Below, in pieces: positions 50,708 through 60,365 of a DNA stretch of 64,000 nt. Location of the stretch: contig JAWLCW010000023.1 in the NCBI GenBank assembly GCA_041686935.1, positions 43,925-107,924 of the forward strand. Reading direction: 5' to 3'. Every line of letters starts with the position of its first letter. Position 1 is the first letter of the stretch. Made by a program: the position numbers and the translations under genes. This stretch comes from Mariniphaga sp041686935 (GTDB lineage: Bacteria; Bacteroidota; Bacteroidia; Bacteroidales; Prolixibacteraceae). The notes beneath the pieces were generated by a model. It searched no databases. It had not been told where the DNA came from and was given only the letters and a program-made list of their open reading frames with translations.

Positions 50708-52598
50708 GTGGTATTTTTTTCAACAGTTTTTTATTCACTTTTACCCTGTATTTTTTACGCAGTTCCTTAATCCAGTTTCTCTCCAGAAAATTTTGGTATT
50801 CCGAGATGTACAATCCTCTGGCTTCATCCAGCGTTTTTGGTTCAGCCGATATCAGGTCGCCTCTGACGAACGTTATATCGGGATTGAAACCTGCGTTATA
50901 GCCGCTGTTCCACACGTAATAGTCCACTACTGCATTGCTCCCTTTTTCCCAGGCTCCCCTGGTTATCTCTATCCGGTTTTCCTCCTGGTTCAACAAATCC
51001 TCAATCTCGCTCTCAGGTAAATCTGCCTCAAAATATTTTTCGGCTTCCTCCCGGGTTTCATTGTCCTTGCAGGTAACTATTAAACCTTTAAAACGTTCAT
51101 CCCACTTAAATTTATTTTTAAACCCGGCATAAAAATTTTCAAGGCCAGTGCTATCCTGCGATGCAAACTTCCAGATTCTTTCTTCCATAATATTGAAAAG
51201 AAGCAGACCGTCGTGGTATTCCTGCATCAGATACCTGAAGTCCGGATATTTTTTTTCGAGCCTGGAATCTTCAAAAGCGATAATTTCCGATTCAACCCAG
51301 GTTTCGTAATGCTCCGGGAAGTTTGACAAACCAGTGTTTTCACGCTGAAGGTATTTTTTAAAATCCCCGAAAGAATATTTATTACTCCCGAATGTAAAAA
51401 GATGCAGATTTTCATTTGAATTGTCATCAACCGGCAATGACTCTGCCTTTTTCAGGTTTTCCGAGATTTCTTCAAAGCCGTATTCATTTTTCAGCTTTTC
51501 AACAAACACTTTTCGTGTACTGTTGCTTCGTTCCGGGTCTTTTTTAATGCGGGCTTCAATTTCATGCCTTAACTCTTCAAAAGGGGGAATTGGCTTGTGC
51601 CCGGTCTTTTTAATAATATGAAACCCAAAATCAGTTTCAATGGGTTCAGTCATATCACCTATATTTCTGAGGGCAAATGCGGGTTCCGAAAACGCGGGGA
51701 TCATTCTTCCTGCCGAAAACCAGGGCATTTCACCACCCTGTGCTGCCGAGCGTTTGTCATCAGAATGTTTTTGGGCCAGTTCGGCAAAATCAGCACCGTT
51801 CTTCAATTCGTTGTAAATGGAGTTTATTTCTGCCTTCAGCGGGCCTTTGTCAAATCCGGGTTCTCCCTGGGGAAACATTTTCATAATGTGTGCTACTTTA
51901 ATTTCACCCTGGTTTTCGCGGATGTCGTGAACTTGAATCAGATGATATCCGAATGAAGTTTTTACAGGTTCCGAAATTTCTCCTTCCGGGATTGAATACA
52001 CAGCGTTTTCAAAAGGAGTTACCATTTGAAATGCGGAAAAATACCCCAGATTTCCTTGGTTGTTTTTTGCCGAAGGATCTTCGCTGTATTCAAAAGCAGC
52101 CGCATTAAAATCTTTTCCTCCCAAAATTTCATCTCTTACTTTCAGCGCTCTGCCAAGTACTTCTTCCTCTTTTTCTTTTGATGCATTTTCAGGAAACCTG
52201 AAAAGAATGTGGCTGGCGTTCACTTCTGTTTTCATCCGCCGGTAGAGTTCTTTTACCAGTTTTTCATCATACTGCATATCTGTAAGGTAAGGCGCAGCAA
52301 GTTCGTTCCGGTAACCCGCCAGTTCCTCCCTGAAAGCCCGGCCTGTATCCATCTTCAGGTTCATCGCTTCAACCACTTTCAGTTTAAAATCGATATACAG
52401 GTCAAGGTATTCTTTTGGAGATTTTATATCTGAATTATCCAAAAGATTCTGATTATTTTTTCTGTAAATCCGTTCGAACTCTGCCCTGTTGATTTCCAAT
52501 CCGTTTATGGTAATAAGCACTTCATCATTCTGTGCTGCAACAGGTTGAGTGATGAAATAAAAAAACAAAAGAACGGAAACTGAAAATATTTTTTTCAT
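50700..52598 (-). CDS. Large periplasmic peptidyl-prolyl isomerase
   Basis: Start set at ATG 52598 (632 aa, MKKIFSVSVLLFFYFITQPV), which begins the signal peptide; a 14-residue upstream extension would overlap guaB. Two parvulin domains: ASHILFRFPENASKEKEEEV to FGYHLIQVHDIRENQGEIKV, and KVAHIMKMFPQGEPG to TDFGFHIIKKTGHKPIPPFE. The C-terminal third has no clear family. First gene of the foldase operon; 13 bp from the guaB stop. Confidence 0.88.
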   Translation of the reverse strand: MKKIFSVSVLLFFYFITQPVAAQNDEVLITINGLEINRAEFERIYRKNNQNLLDNSDIKSPKEYLDLYIDFKLKVVEAMNLKMDTGRAFREELAGYRNELAAPYLTDMQYDEKLVKELYRRMKTEVNASHILFRFPENASKEKEEEVLGRALKVRDEILGGKDFNAAAFEYSEDPSAKNNQGNLGYFSAFQMVTPFENAVYSIPEGEISEPVKTSFGYHLIQVHDIRENQGEIKVAHIMKMFPQGEPGFDKGPLKAEINSIYNELKNGADFAELAQKHSDDKRSAAQGGEMPWFSAGRMIPAFSEPAFALRNIGDMTEPIETDFGFHIIKKTGHKPIPPFEELRHEIEARIKKDPERSNSTRKVFVEKLKNEYGFEEISENLKKAESLPVDDNSNENLHLFTFGSNKYSFGDFKKYLQRENTGLSNFPEHYETWVESEIIAFEDSRLEKKYPDFRYLMQEYHDGLLLFNIMEERIWKFASQDSTGLENFYAGFKNKFKWDERFKGLIVTCKDNETREEAEKYFEADLPESEIEDLLNQEENRIEITRGAWEKGSNAVVDYYVWNSGYNAGFNPDITFVRGDLISAEPKTLDEARGLYISEYQNFLERNWIKELRKKYRVKVNKKLLKKIPHV

Positions 52599-52611
52599 AC
52601 CGAATTTATTT

Positions 52612-54084
52612 TTAACGGCTGCTGTAATTTGGTGCTTCACGAGTTATTGATACATCGTGCGGATGACTTTCCTGAACACCAGCATTGGTTATTTTTGTGA
52701 ATTTTGCCTTTTGAAGCTGCTCAATATTATTTGCGCCGCAGTATCCCATGCCCGCACGTAATCCGCCAATTAGCTGATAAAGAACTTCATATAGTGTGCC
52801 TTTGTATGGAACGCGAGCTGCAATTCCCTCAGGCACCAGTTTTTTGATGTCTTCTTCCATATCCTGAAAATAACGGTCTTTGGAACCTTTTTGCATGGCT
52901 TCAATCGAACCCATTCCACGATACGACTTGAATTTTCTGCCCTGATAGAGGATAGTTTCCCCGGGCGATTCTTCCACACCGGCAAACAAGCCTCCTGCCA
53001 TAACCGAGTTTGCGCCTGCGGCAATGGCTTTTACTATATCGCCTGAATAACGCACCCCACCGTCGGCAATAACAGGTATTCCGCTCCCTTTAATGGCTTT
53101 TGCCACACTATACACTGCCGAAAGCTGCGGAATACCCACACCGGCAATTACCCGCGTGGTACAAATTGAACCCGGACCGATACCTACTTTCACAGCATCG
53201 GCGCCTGCTTTTGCCAGTGCGATGGCTGCTTCTTCGGTACCAATATTTCCGGCAATGATGTCTTTTTCAGGATATTTTGCCTTTATTTTTTTAAGCATTT
53301 CCAAAACTCCTTTCGAGTGGCCGTGTGCCGTATCAATTACAAGTGCGTCAACCTGCGCCTTTAGCAGTTCATCTACCCTGTCCATCGTATCCGGAGCAAT
53401 GCCAATTCCGGCCGCAACGCGCAACCGGCCTTTTTCATCTTTGCAGGCCAATGGCTTGTCTTTGGCCTTGGTAATGTCTTTGTAGGTTACCAGCCCGATA
53501 AGTTTATTATTTTTATCTACCACCGGCAATTTTTCAATTTTGTAATGCTGAAGAATTTCAGCCGCTTTTTCCAGATCGGTCGATTCGGTTGTTGTCACCA
53601 GATTTTCTTTAGTCATTACCTGACTGATTGGCCTGTTCATGTCTTTCTCAAACCGCAAATCACGGTTGGTTACAATGCCCTGTAAATGTCCTTCCCTGTC
53701 AACTACCGGAATGCCGCCAATTTTAAACTGCGACATAATACCCAGCGCATCGGCTACCTTTTTGTCCTGAGTAATGGTAATGGGATCGTAGATCATCCCG
53801 TTTTCAGCCCTTTTTACCGTGGTTACCTGGTGAGCCTGTTCGTCAATATCCATGTTTTTGTGAATGACACCAATTCCTCCCTCGCGTGCAATGGCAATGG
53901 CCATTTTATGCTCGGTAACTGTATCCATTGCAGCGGTAACAATCGGAGCATTTATAACAATGGAACGCGAAAACCGTGAAGTAAGGTCCACTTCGCGTGG
54001 TAAAACGTCTGAATATGAAGGAACTATAAGGACATCGTCGAATGTTAATCCTTCAAAAATTACTTTATCGGAAAGAAATGACAT
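52612..54084 (-). CDS. guaB: IMP dehydrogenase
   Basis: 490 aa. N-terminal KVIFEGLTFDDVLIVPSYSD, two CBS domains (about residues 95-210), catalytic cysteine in KVGIGPGSICTTRVIAGVG near 305, and the flap YRGMGSIEAMQKGSKDRYF near 400. It makes XMP for GTP synthesis in the cytoplasm. It is first in a row with the foldase genes and divergent from recQ. Confidence 0.96.
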   Translation of the reverse strand: MSFLSDKVIFEGLTFDDVLIVPSYSDVLPREVDLTSRFSRSIVINAPIVTAAMDTVTEHKMAIAIAREGGIGVIHKNMDIDEQAHQVTTVKRAENGMIYDPITITQDKKVADALGIMSQFKIGGIPVVDREGHLQGIVTNRDLRFEKDMNRPISQVMTKENLVTTTESTDLEKAAEILQHYKIEKLPVVDKNNKLIGLVTYKDITKAKDKPLACKDEKGRLRVAAGIGIAPDTMDRVDELLKAQVDALVIDTAHGHSKGVLEMLKKIKAKYPEKDIIAGNIGTEEAAIALAKAGADAVKVGIGPGSICTTRVIAGVGIPQLSAVYSVAKAIKGSGIPVIADGGVRYSGDIVKAIAAGANSVMAGGLFAGVEESPGETILYQGRKFKSYRGMGSIEAMQKGSKDRYFQDMEEDIKKLVPEGIAARVPYKGTLYEVLYQLIGGLRAGMGYCGANNIEQLQKAKFTKITNAGVQESHPHDVSITREAPNYSSR

Positions 54085-54268
54085 GGGCTTCTGTTTTTTA
54101 ATTAAAATTAAAGCGCAAAACTACAAAAATTTAGGTTATTGCTGGTTATTATAACACAGATTGCCTGTAGTCAGACCAATAAAAATTGTTAAACAGGGAA
54201 ATTGGCAGGAAATATTAATTTTACCGGCAGGAGCAAGGTCTTCAAAAAAGTTTGTATTGACATTGGAA

Positions 54269-56170
54269 ATGGAAGATTTCAACCAAATATTGTTAAGTTA
54301 CTGGGGGTATTCCGAATTCAGGCCGTTACAACTGGATATAATTAAATCGGTTGCGGACGGAAAAGATACCCTCGGTTTAATGCCAACCGGTGGCGGAAAA
54401 TCCATCACATTCCAGGTGTATTCGCTGTCTCGGAAAGGAATTTGTATCGTAATTACCCCGCTGATTGCACTAATGAAGGACCAGGTTGAAAACCTTCAGA
54501 GAAGAGGGATAAAAGCGCTGAAAATTCACAGTGGAATGTCTCAAATGGAAATTAAGGTAACACTTGATAATGCCGTTTGGGGTGATTACAAATTTCTTTA
54601 CGTTTCACCTGAACGACTGAATTCGGAATATTTCAGGGAGCGGTTAGGCAAAATGGATGTGAACCTGATAGCGGTTGACGAAGCTCATTGTATTTCGCAG
54701 TGGGGATACGATTTCAGGCCAAGTTACATGAATATAGTGCAACTGCGTGATTTGCTGCCCGAGGTTAAATTCCTTGCCCTTACCGCAACAGCCACTCCAA
54801 AAGTTACCGAAGATATTCAGGATAAACTTGGATTTAAACAGCGAAATGTTCTGAGCATGTCGTTTCAGCGCGAAAATTTGAGTTACCTGGTTCGCCTTCG
54901 CGAAGATAAATTGGGGTATCTGGTTGAAACACTGAAAAGTGTAAAGGGATCGGGAGTAGTTTATGTGCGCAGCCGAAAAGGAACACGAGAAATTGCCGGG
55001 GAATTGAGAAAAAACAAAATTTCAGCCGATTTTTACCATGCCGGGCTGAGCACCGGGGTGCGTCACGAAAAACAGGATGAATGGCTGGCAGGAAAAACAA
55101 GGGTTATTGTGGCAACGAACGCCTTTGGAATGGGAATTGACAAACCTGATGTGCGTTTTGTGGTGCATGTGGATGCACCTGATTCACTTGAGGCCTACTT
55201 TCAGGAAGCGGGCAGGGCAGGCCGCGACAGAAAAAAAGCGGCTGCCGTTCTGTTATTTAACAATGCCGATCAAACCAAGCTAAAAAAGCATGTTTCAACA
55301 GCATTCCCGGAACCTGACAACATCAAACGCATTTACCAGGCACTGTGCAATTACCTGCAGGTTGCAGAAGGTTTTGGAAAAGGACAATCCTTTGAATTCA
55401 GCCTTCAGGATTTTGCAGGGAACTTTAAATTTCAACAGGCTATGGTTTTTAACAGCCTGAAAATTTTACAGAGGGAAGGTTACATCGAATTTACGGAAGA
55501 AGTGGACAATCCTTCAAGTGTTTACTTCACCGTTTCGCGCGACGATTTGTATAAATTTCAGGTGGCAAATGCTGCTTTTGATGCTTTTGTTAAACTTGTT
55601 TTACGCTCATACACCGGGCTTTTTAACGGGTATGTTTATATCGACGAGGAATTGCTTGCAAAACGTGCGGGAATTGATCGCGAAATGGTTTACAATTTTT
55701 TGAAGCATTTGCGAAAATCAAAAATTATCGATTATGTTCCCCGTAACCAGACACCTTTTATTTATTTCAGCAAAGAAAGAATTGGTATAAACCGGCTGAA
55801 AATTTCAAAAGAAAATTACGATTTCCGCAAAAAAGATTTTATGGAAAGGGTTAACTCAGTCATTCATTATGCCACTACCAAGACTACGTGCCGCAGCCAG
55901 TTGCTTTTGCAATATTTTGGCGAAACCGGTTCTCCCGTGTGCGGCATGTGCGATGTATGCCTTTCTATGAATAAAATAGGCCTTAGTTCTTTCGAATTCA
56001 GCGAAATAAGCAAGCAGGTAAAAAAAATCCTCGAATTACCCTGCACTTACGAAAACCTGTTACTGAAATTGAAAGGAAACCGGGAAAAATCGATGGAAGT
56101 ACTGAAATGGCTCATTGATAATAAAAACATCGTATTCAGGATTGACCAAAAGCTTGAATGGAAGGAATGA
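54269..56170 (+). CDS. recQ: RecQ-type DNA helicase
   Basis: Start chosen at ATG 54269 (633 aa, MEDFNQILLSYWGYSEFRPL); the frame stays open to 54161 but the extra 36 residues do not look conserved. Walker A MPTGGGKSITFQ, DEAH in LIAVDEAHCISQWGYDFRPS, motif VI region FQEAGRAGRDRKKAAA, and RQC zinc cysteines in TTCRSQLLLQYFGETGSPVC and GMCDVC. Unwinds DNA in recombination repair. The C-terminus has a short wHTH but no evident HRDC domain. Confidence 0.95.
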   Translation: MEDFNQILLSYWGYSEFRPLQLDIIKSVADGKDTLGLMPTGGGKSITFQVYSLSRKGICIVITPLIALMKDQVENLQRRGIKALKIHSGMSQMEIKVTLDNAVWGDYKFLYVSPERLNSEYFRERLGKMDVNLIAVDEAHCISQWGYDFRPSYMNIVQLRDLLPEVKFLALTATATPKVTEDIQDKLGFKQRNVLSMSFQRENLSYLVRLREDKLGYLVETLKSVKGSGVVYVRSRKGTREIAGELRKNKISADFYHAGLSTGVRHEKQDEWLAGKTRVIVATNAFGMGIDKPDVRFVVHVDAPDSLEAYFQEAGRAGRDRKKAAAVLLFNNADQTKLKKHVSTAFPEPDNIKRIYQALCNYLQVAEGFGKGQSFEFSLQDFAGNFKFQQAMVFNSLKILQREGYIEFTEEVDNPSSVYFTVSRDDLYKFQVANAAFDAFVKLVLRSYTGLFNGYVYIDEELLAKRAGIDREMVYNFLKHLRKSKIIDYVPRNQTPFIYFSKERIGINRLKISKENYDFRKKDFMERVNSVIHYATTKTTCRSQLLLQYFGETGSPVCGMCDVCLSMNKIGLSSFEFSEISKQVKKILELPCTYENLLLKLKGNREKSMEVLKWLIDNKNIVFRIDQKLEWKE

Positions 56171-56377
56171 TTAAATGAATTTTATTTTGTTGTTTTTCCA
56201 CCCATATCGGTCAATGTGCAATCAATTGGCTCCCAGAGTTCAGTTTTGTTTCATTCGGTATCCATTATGTGTGCAAACTTTCCGTTTTGCCTGAACACAA
56301 TTTGCCAAAAACAAAAAGACCAAATTTATTGTCAACCACTGTTTTACTGGGAAATTTCAGAATTTTAACCTGCAGTG

Positions 56378-57448
56378 TTATCGCCCTCTGTTTTTTACAT
56401 TCTTTTTATGGTAGTCTTTGATTATTTTCCCAAACCGTTTTTCTTTTTTGCGTTTTTCTGCCAAAGATGTTTCAAAATGTGTTTTTTCCCGTTCCAGTTT
56501 CAAAAAGTTCTCATAAGTACTTTGGTCCAAATCTCCATTTTCAAGGGCTTCCAAAACCGCACAACCTGTTTCACTGATATGGGTGCAATCTTTAAATTTA
56601 CAGTTTTTGGAAAAATCGATGATTTTGTCGAATGTAGTTTCCAAACCGTATGCGACATCTGCAATTCCCACCTCGCGCATTCCCGGGTTGTCAATCATAA
56701 TTCCACCGTTTTCGAGCAGAATCAGTTCCCGGTGGCTGGTAATATGCCGGCCTTTGTGTGTGCTTTCACTTATTGTATCTGTTTTCATAATGTTTTTACC
56801 GGAAAGATTGTTCAGCAGGGTAGATTTGCCAACTCCCGACGAACCAAGCAAACAGTAGGTTCTTGCTTTTTTAATCTGATGTTTTAGCTCATCGTATCCA
56901 TTTTGCGTTTGATTGCTTACTGCAATCACCGGCACATTTTTTATACGCAGTCTGATGTTTTTCTTTATTTCCTTAATTCGTTGTTCATCAGTCAAATCGG
57001 TTTTGGTTAAAACAATTACCGGGCTAACTTTGGCTGAATAACAAATGGTGAGATAGCGTTCGAGCCTGTTGAGATTGAAATCGCGGTCAACTGCCTGCAC
57101 AAGAAATGCCACATCAACATTTGCTGCAATTATTTGCACTTCCCCTGAATGCCCGACACCCTGTCTGTTAATCACTGAATATCGCGGAAACAGTTTGTGG
57201 ATAATGGCAAATTCGGAATTAAAAACAGTAAGTGCCACCCAGTCGCCAACAGCGGGAAAATCTTCGCGACTTTGGGCCGTAAAGCGCATATTACCGGTAA
57301 TTTCGGCTTCGTACTCACCTGTTGGGATTTTTACAATGTACCGTTCTTTGTGTTCTGCGATAACTCTTCCTGTCTCAAAATCTTTGAGATTCTGTTCTTC
57401 TCTGAATTTTTCAAAGAAGCTGCTATAACCTAAATCTTCCAGATTCAT
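56378..57448 (-). CDS. rsgA: Ribosome small-subunit GTPase RsgA
   Basis: 356 aa with an OB domain first, then a circularly permuted GTPase: G4 (VIVLTKTDLT) precedes G1 (LLGSSGVGKSTLLNNLSG), and G3 (MIDNPGMREVG) follows. The C-terminal zinc knuckle is NCKFKDCTHISETGCAVLEA. It matures the 30S subunit. The last part is unusually basic (SLAEKRKKEKRFGKI and on). Confidence 0.94.
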   Translation of the reverse strand: MNLEDLGYSSFFEKFREEQNLKDFETGRVIAEHKERYIVKIPTGEYEAEITGNMRFTAQSREDFPAVGDWVALTVFNSEFAIIHKLFPRYSVINRQGVGHSGEVQIIAANVDVAFLVQAVDRDFNLNRLERYLTICYSAKVSPVIVLTKTDLTDEQRIKEIKKNIRLRIKNVPVIAVSNQTQNGYDELKHQIKKARTYCLLGSSGVGKSTLLNNLSGKNIMKTDTISESTHKGRHITSHRELILLENGGIMIDNPGMREVGIADVAYGLETTFDKIIDFSKNCKFKDCTHISETGCAVLEALENGDLDQSTYENFLKLEREKTHFETSLAEKRKKEKRFGKIIKDYHKKNVKNRGR

Positions 57449-57457
57449 GGTAAAATT

Positions 57458-57925
57458 TTACTTATTTTTCTGCACAGATTTCTTTATGTATTGCAAATCC
57501 CTGCCTTCCTCATAAACAATTTCGTATTTAATCCCTTCTTTGTCTTTAAAATAAAGGGCATAATAACTTTGGCCATGCTGAGGATAAAATTTGGGTTCAT
57601 CCACACTATTTGCCCCGGTTTGTAAAATTTTCAAATAAAGTTGGTCCACTGCAGCGCGTGATTCAGCCTTAAATGCCAAATGATGTAATGCCCCCGGCCT
57701 TCTCCGGTGAATAGTTTCCTTTTTAAAAACTTCCCTGGGCGAATTGATACCAAAAGTCAGCAGCGGATGGTAATATTCCACTACATCAAAATCATGTTCA
57801 GCTACTCTGCCTTTCGATTTTTGTTTCAGGTCAAATCCCAAAACAGGCAGAAATTTATCGTAAAATGATTCTGCAGCTTTCAGGTCTTTAACCGTAATTT
57901 GAATGTGGTCGATAATTGGTTTCAT
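57458..57925 (-). CDS. VOC family protein (glyoxalase-like)
   Basis: 155 aa, one VOC module: DHIQITVKDLKAAESFYDKF at residue 5, ALHHLAFKAESRAAVDQLYL mid-protein, and a metal Glu candidate in GIKYEIVYEEG near 137. It is close to rsgA (9 bp). Substrate unknown. Confidence 0.85.
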   Translation of the reverse strand: MKPIIDHIQITVKDLKAAESFYDKFLPVLGFDLKQKSKGRVAEHDFDVVEYYHPLLTFGINSPREVFKKETIHRRRPGALHHLAFKAESRAAVDQLYLKILQTGANSVDEPKFYPQHGQSYYALYFKDKEGIKYEIVYEEGRDLQYIKKSVQKNK

Positions 57926-58039
57926 CGTTTCTGTAAGTTTTTTTTATTGTCTGTATTTCTGTTAATCATATTTTAATATCATTTTTCTGCAATTGTACAC
58001 GAAATTAAAAAGTTTAAAAACAATTCTCAGAACAGGTCC

Positions 58040-58837
58040 TCACCTCATGAAAAATTTCAGGATTTCTTCCGCTAAAAGTTCAGGATTTGTATAATGCGCT
58101 ATATGCTGCTGGCCTGGCAAAATAACGATTTCACTGTTTGGTATTGCAGAATTGAGAATATCAATAACCTGGCGCGCAAAAGGAGGGCTGTCGCCACCTA
58201 AAATCAATAGCGTGGATATTTGCAAATCTGCAAATCTTTCAGTGTCGAAATCAGAGGTTTCAAGGAGCGACAACTCTCTGGGAATAGTTGGCGCCGATTT
58301 GACCCGATCGTTCCATACGGGTGACTTTTGCATAGCAAAAATCTCCTCTTTGTTCATTTTTACCAGTTCACGATAAAAGAGTATTAATGCTTCTTCCAAT
58401 TTACTGCTGTCCACTAACGCCCTGATTTTATCCGTAAAACCCGAAGGTACCGGGTCGATTCCCGGTAATGCAGGTTCATAAAGTAATAGTCTGTCTATTT
58501 TTTCTGTCAGAAGAGCAGCTTCAAGGCTGCAAAGTCCTCCATGTGAATGGCCAAATACAGAAACGGGTTCGCCAATGGCCTCTGCAATTGCAGAGATGTC
58601 CTCAGCTTCGCGTAAAAGATTGTAATTTGGTGAATCACCGCTTGCTCCCCGGCCACGACGGTCCATAACATAAACGGTAAAATGCTGCTCAAGAAGCGGA
58701 GCAATCCTAAACCAGCTATTATGGTCGGCTGTGATGCCGTGTACAAAAAGCAGGGGAGGGCCCGTGCCGCTTTTCCTGAAACCTATGGTTGTTCCATCTT
58801 TTGAAGTAACGCTTTGCATGATAATCGAATCTTTCAT
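58040..58837 (-). CDS. Alpha/beta hydrolase
   Basis: Start set at ATG 58837 (265 aa, MKDSIIMQSVTSKDGTTIGF); the frame continues to 59056 without conserved sequence. LLFVHGITADHNSW holds the oxyanion loop, nucleophile Ser in VSVFGHSHGGLCSLEAAL near residue 98, Asp region LLILGGDSPPFA and His in LPGQQHIAHYTNPELLAEEI. Small-molecule ester or amide hydrolase; substrate unknown. Confidence 0.88.
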   Translation of the reverse strand: MKDSIIMQSVTSKDGTTIGFRKSGTGPPLLFVHGITADHNSWFRIAPLLEQHFTVYVMDRRGRGASGDSPNYNLLREAEDISAIAEAIGEPVSVFGHSHGGLCSLEAALLTEKIDRLLLYEPALPGIDPVPSGFTDKIRALVDSSKLEEALILFYRELVKMNKEEIFAMQKSPVWNDRVKSAPTIPRELSLLETSDFDTERFADLQISTLLILGGDSPPFARQVIDILNSAIPNSEIVILPGQQHIAHYTNPELLAEEILKFFMR

Positions 58838-59372
58838 TTTGTTTGTATTTTGCGTTGATACATAAAAATTGCTAATAGATTGATAACCAGATGAAAGAAT
58901 CAGGTAAGCAACCGCTGTGTAAGTGAAACAATATTGTTGAATTGTTATCATTGTTTTTACCTCATATCTGCAAAAAAAACAGGATTGATAAGTTACAACT
59001 TTTATGTTTATTTTGGCAGTTTTTTGGTTTTTTTGTATTGAAAGCTCCTTAAACAATAGAAATCTGGTTGCAAAATTTTTATGGATTACCTGTACTTCAG
59101 ATTATTATGACGATCCTGGAAAAAATACCAAAAAGTATTGTATTTTATTTGGAATTGTTATAAATTAGCTGAATAAAAGGAATTTAACTTGACCTAAAAA
59201 GGTTTTGAATTGAAAAAAGCAGTGCAGATTTATTCATTTTGATTGACGGAATCGGAACAATTTAAAACTAATTAAGATGAAACGAGCATGGTAATAATTA
59301 TCACCCAAGAGAATGATTAAATATCCATGCGAGTTCCATATGATACCTTTAGAAACAAACAATTTTAATCAT
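58838..59372. other. Divergent intergenic region
   Basis: AT-rich DNA between the hydrolase (minus) and the cupredoxin gene (plus). I see no gene, no strong hairpin and no clear TTTG/TAnnTTTG pair. An in-frame upstream ATG at 59313 precedes the cupredoxin start but lies before the signal peptide. Confidence 0.4.
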
Positions 59373-59984
59373 ATGAAAAAAATAATGACACTTGCGTTTT
59401 CGTCGTTTTTTACAAGTCTGACTGGGTTATGTACTGTTTGGACGATTACTAACTCAGGAGTAACATTTTCCCCGGCCACTGTCACAATTAATCAGGGAGA
59501 CACCGTAAATTTTGTTTTGGAATCGGAACACAATGCCATACAGGTGAGCCAGTTGACATGGAATGCAAATGGTTCTGTTGCTCTGAGTGGCGGATTTCAA
59601 ACCTCCTTTGGTGGCGGAATGGTTTTGCCTGAGCAACTTACGCCAGGTACTCATTTTTATGTGTGCACACCACATGCTTCATTTGGCATGAAAGGAACTA
59701 TTGTTGTTCAGGCAACTACCGGTATTGGGAATAATGAATTGCTGCCTGATTTTTCTATTCAACCAAATCCGTCAAACGGTAAGTTTAAAGTTGAGACAAA
59801 AGCGTTGCAATCTTCAAAACAACCTGATTTGAAGGTTTTTAATGTGCGGGGAGAAAAAATTCATCAATCAGTTATTACAAGTCAGGAAACTGAAATTGAT
59901 TTAAATGACCAGTCAAGTGGAATTTATTTTGTCCGGTTAGATGATGGACAAACTGTTCGCACTGAAAAAATTGTTATACAATAA
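59373..59984 (+). CDS. Secreted type I copper cupredoxin with T9SS C-terminal sorting domain
   Basis: Start at ATG 59373 (203 aa, MKKIMTLAFSSFFTSLTGLC), which begins the signal peptide. Plastocyanin-like domain: VTFSPATVTINQGDTVNFVL, first Cu ligand His in SEHNAIQV, then YVCTPHASFGMKGTIVV with Cys, His (+3) and Met (+8), the plastocyanin spacing. After a short linker, the last ~75 residues (FSIQPNPSNGKFKVE to DDGQTVRTEKIVIQ) are a type A T9SS domain. It is a likely outer-surface electron carrier or copper binder; it has no redox-enzyme neighbour. Confidence 0.88.
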   Translation: MKKIMTLAFSSFFTSLTGLCTVWTITNSGVTFSPATVTINQGDTVNFVLESEHNAIQVSQLTWNANGSVALSGGFQTSFGGGMVLPEQLTPGTHFYVCTPHASFGMKGTIVVQATTGIGNNELLPDFSIQPNPSNGKFKVETKALQSSKQPDLKVFNVRGEKIHQSVITSQETEIDLNDQSSGIYFVRLDDGQTVRTEKIVIQ

Positions 59985-60365
59985 CTTCGCTTTTTAGCTT
60001 CCTGATAAAGGTTATTTGTCTGCCTGTTTTATGGTTGAATATAATTCCCTGCCTGGCTGAAACGGTCAGACGGGAATTCCCTTTCGGGTCCCTGATACTC
60101 AGAAAAGGCCTGAACGTTAAGTTGTTCCAAATGTTGTAAAGTTCCGCCAACTTGCAGAGGCCTTGCATTAAGCAGAACAGGGAAAGAAGAACCTGTTAAA
60201 TGGGACGGAAAATTGTCCCTTGGTTATTCCTGACGACTTAACGAAACGCCGTGTACAGCCTGTCCCGAATTTATTTTGGGAAGACCCGCACGCACGGTGG
60301 TGAGAGAGGTGCTCCGGTGGGCTTAACGGCTCACCGGCCATCTACTCGATTGTGCGCTGGCTTTT
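59985..60365. other. Non-coding stretch ending in a group II intron-like 3' segment
   Basis: No gene is supported. The first ~230 bp may be older intron or flanking sequence (ggccttgcattaagcagaac, gaaagaagaacctgttaaat). The last ~125 bp resemble group II intron domains V and VI. Confidence 0.45.
60225..60350 (+). mobile_element. Degenerate group II intron 3' end (domains V-VI)
   Basis: gaaacgccgtgtac...gcacgcacggtggtg pairs as a domain V stem (gccgtg with cacggt), followed by gagaggtgctccggtgggct and ctcaccggccatctactcga, a domain VI-like hairpin (ccggtg/caccgg) ahead of the expected 3' end. The domain V tip holds cagcctgtcccgaattta ending ttttgggaag, apparently an inserted repeat. No maturase gene remains in the window. 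From family memory; not checked by covariance search. Confidence 0.5.

Noticed and set aside
60225..60350. tRNA or riboswitch
   Set aside because: No cloverleaf with T-loop sequence is visible; the paired arms fit group II domains V-VI better.
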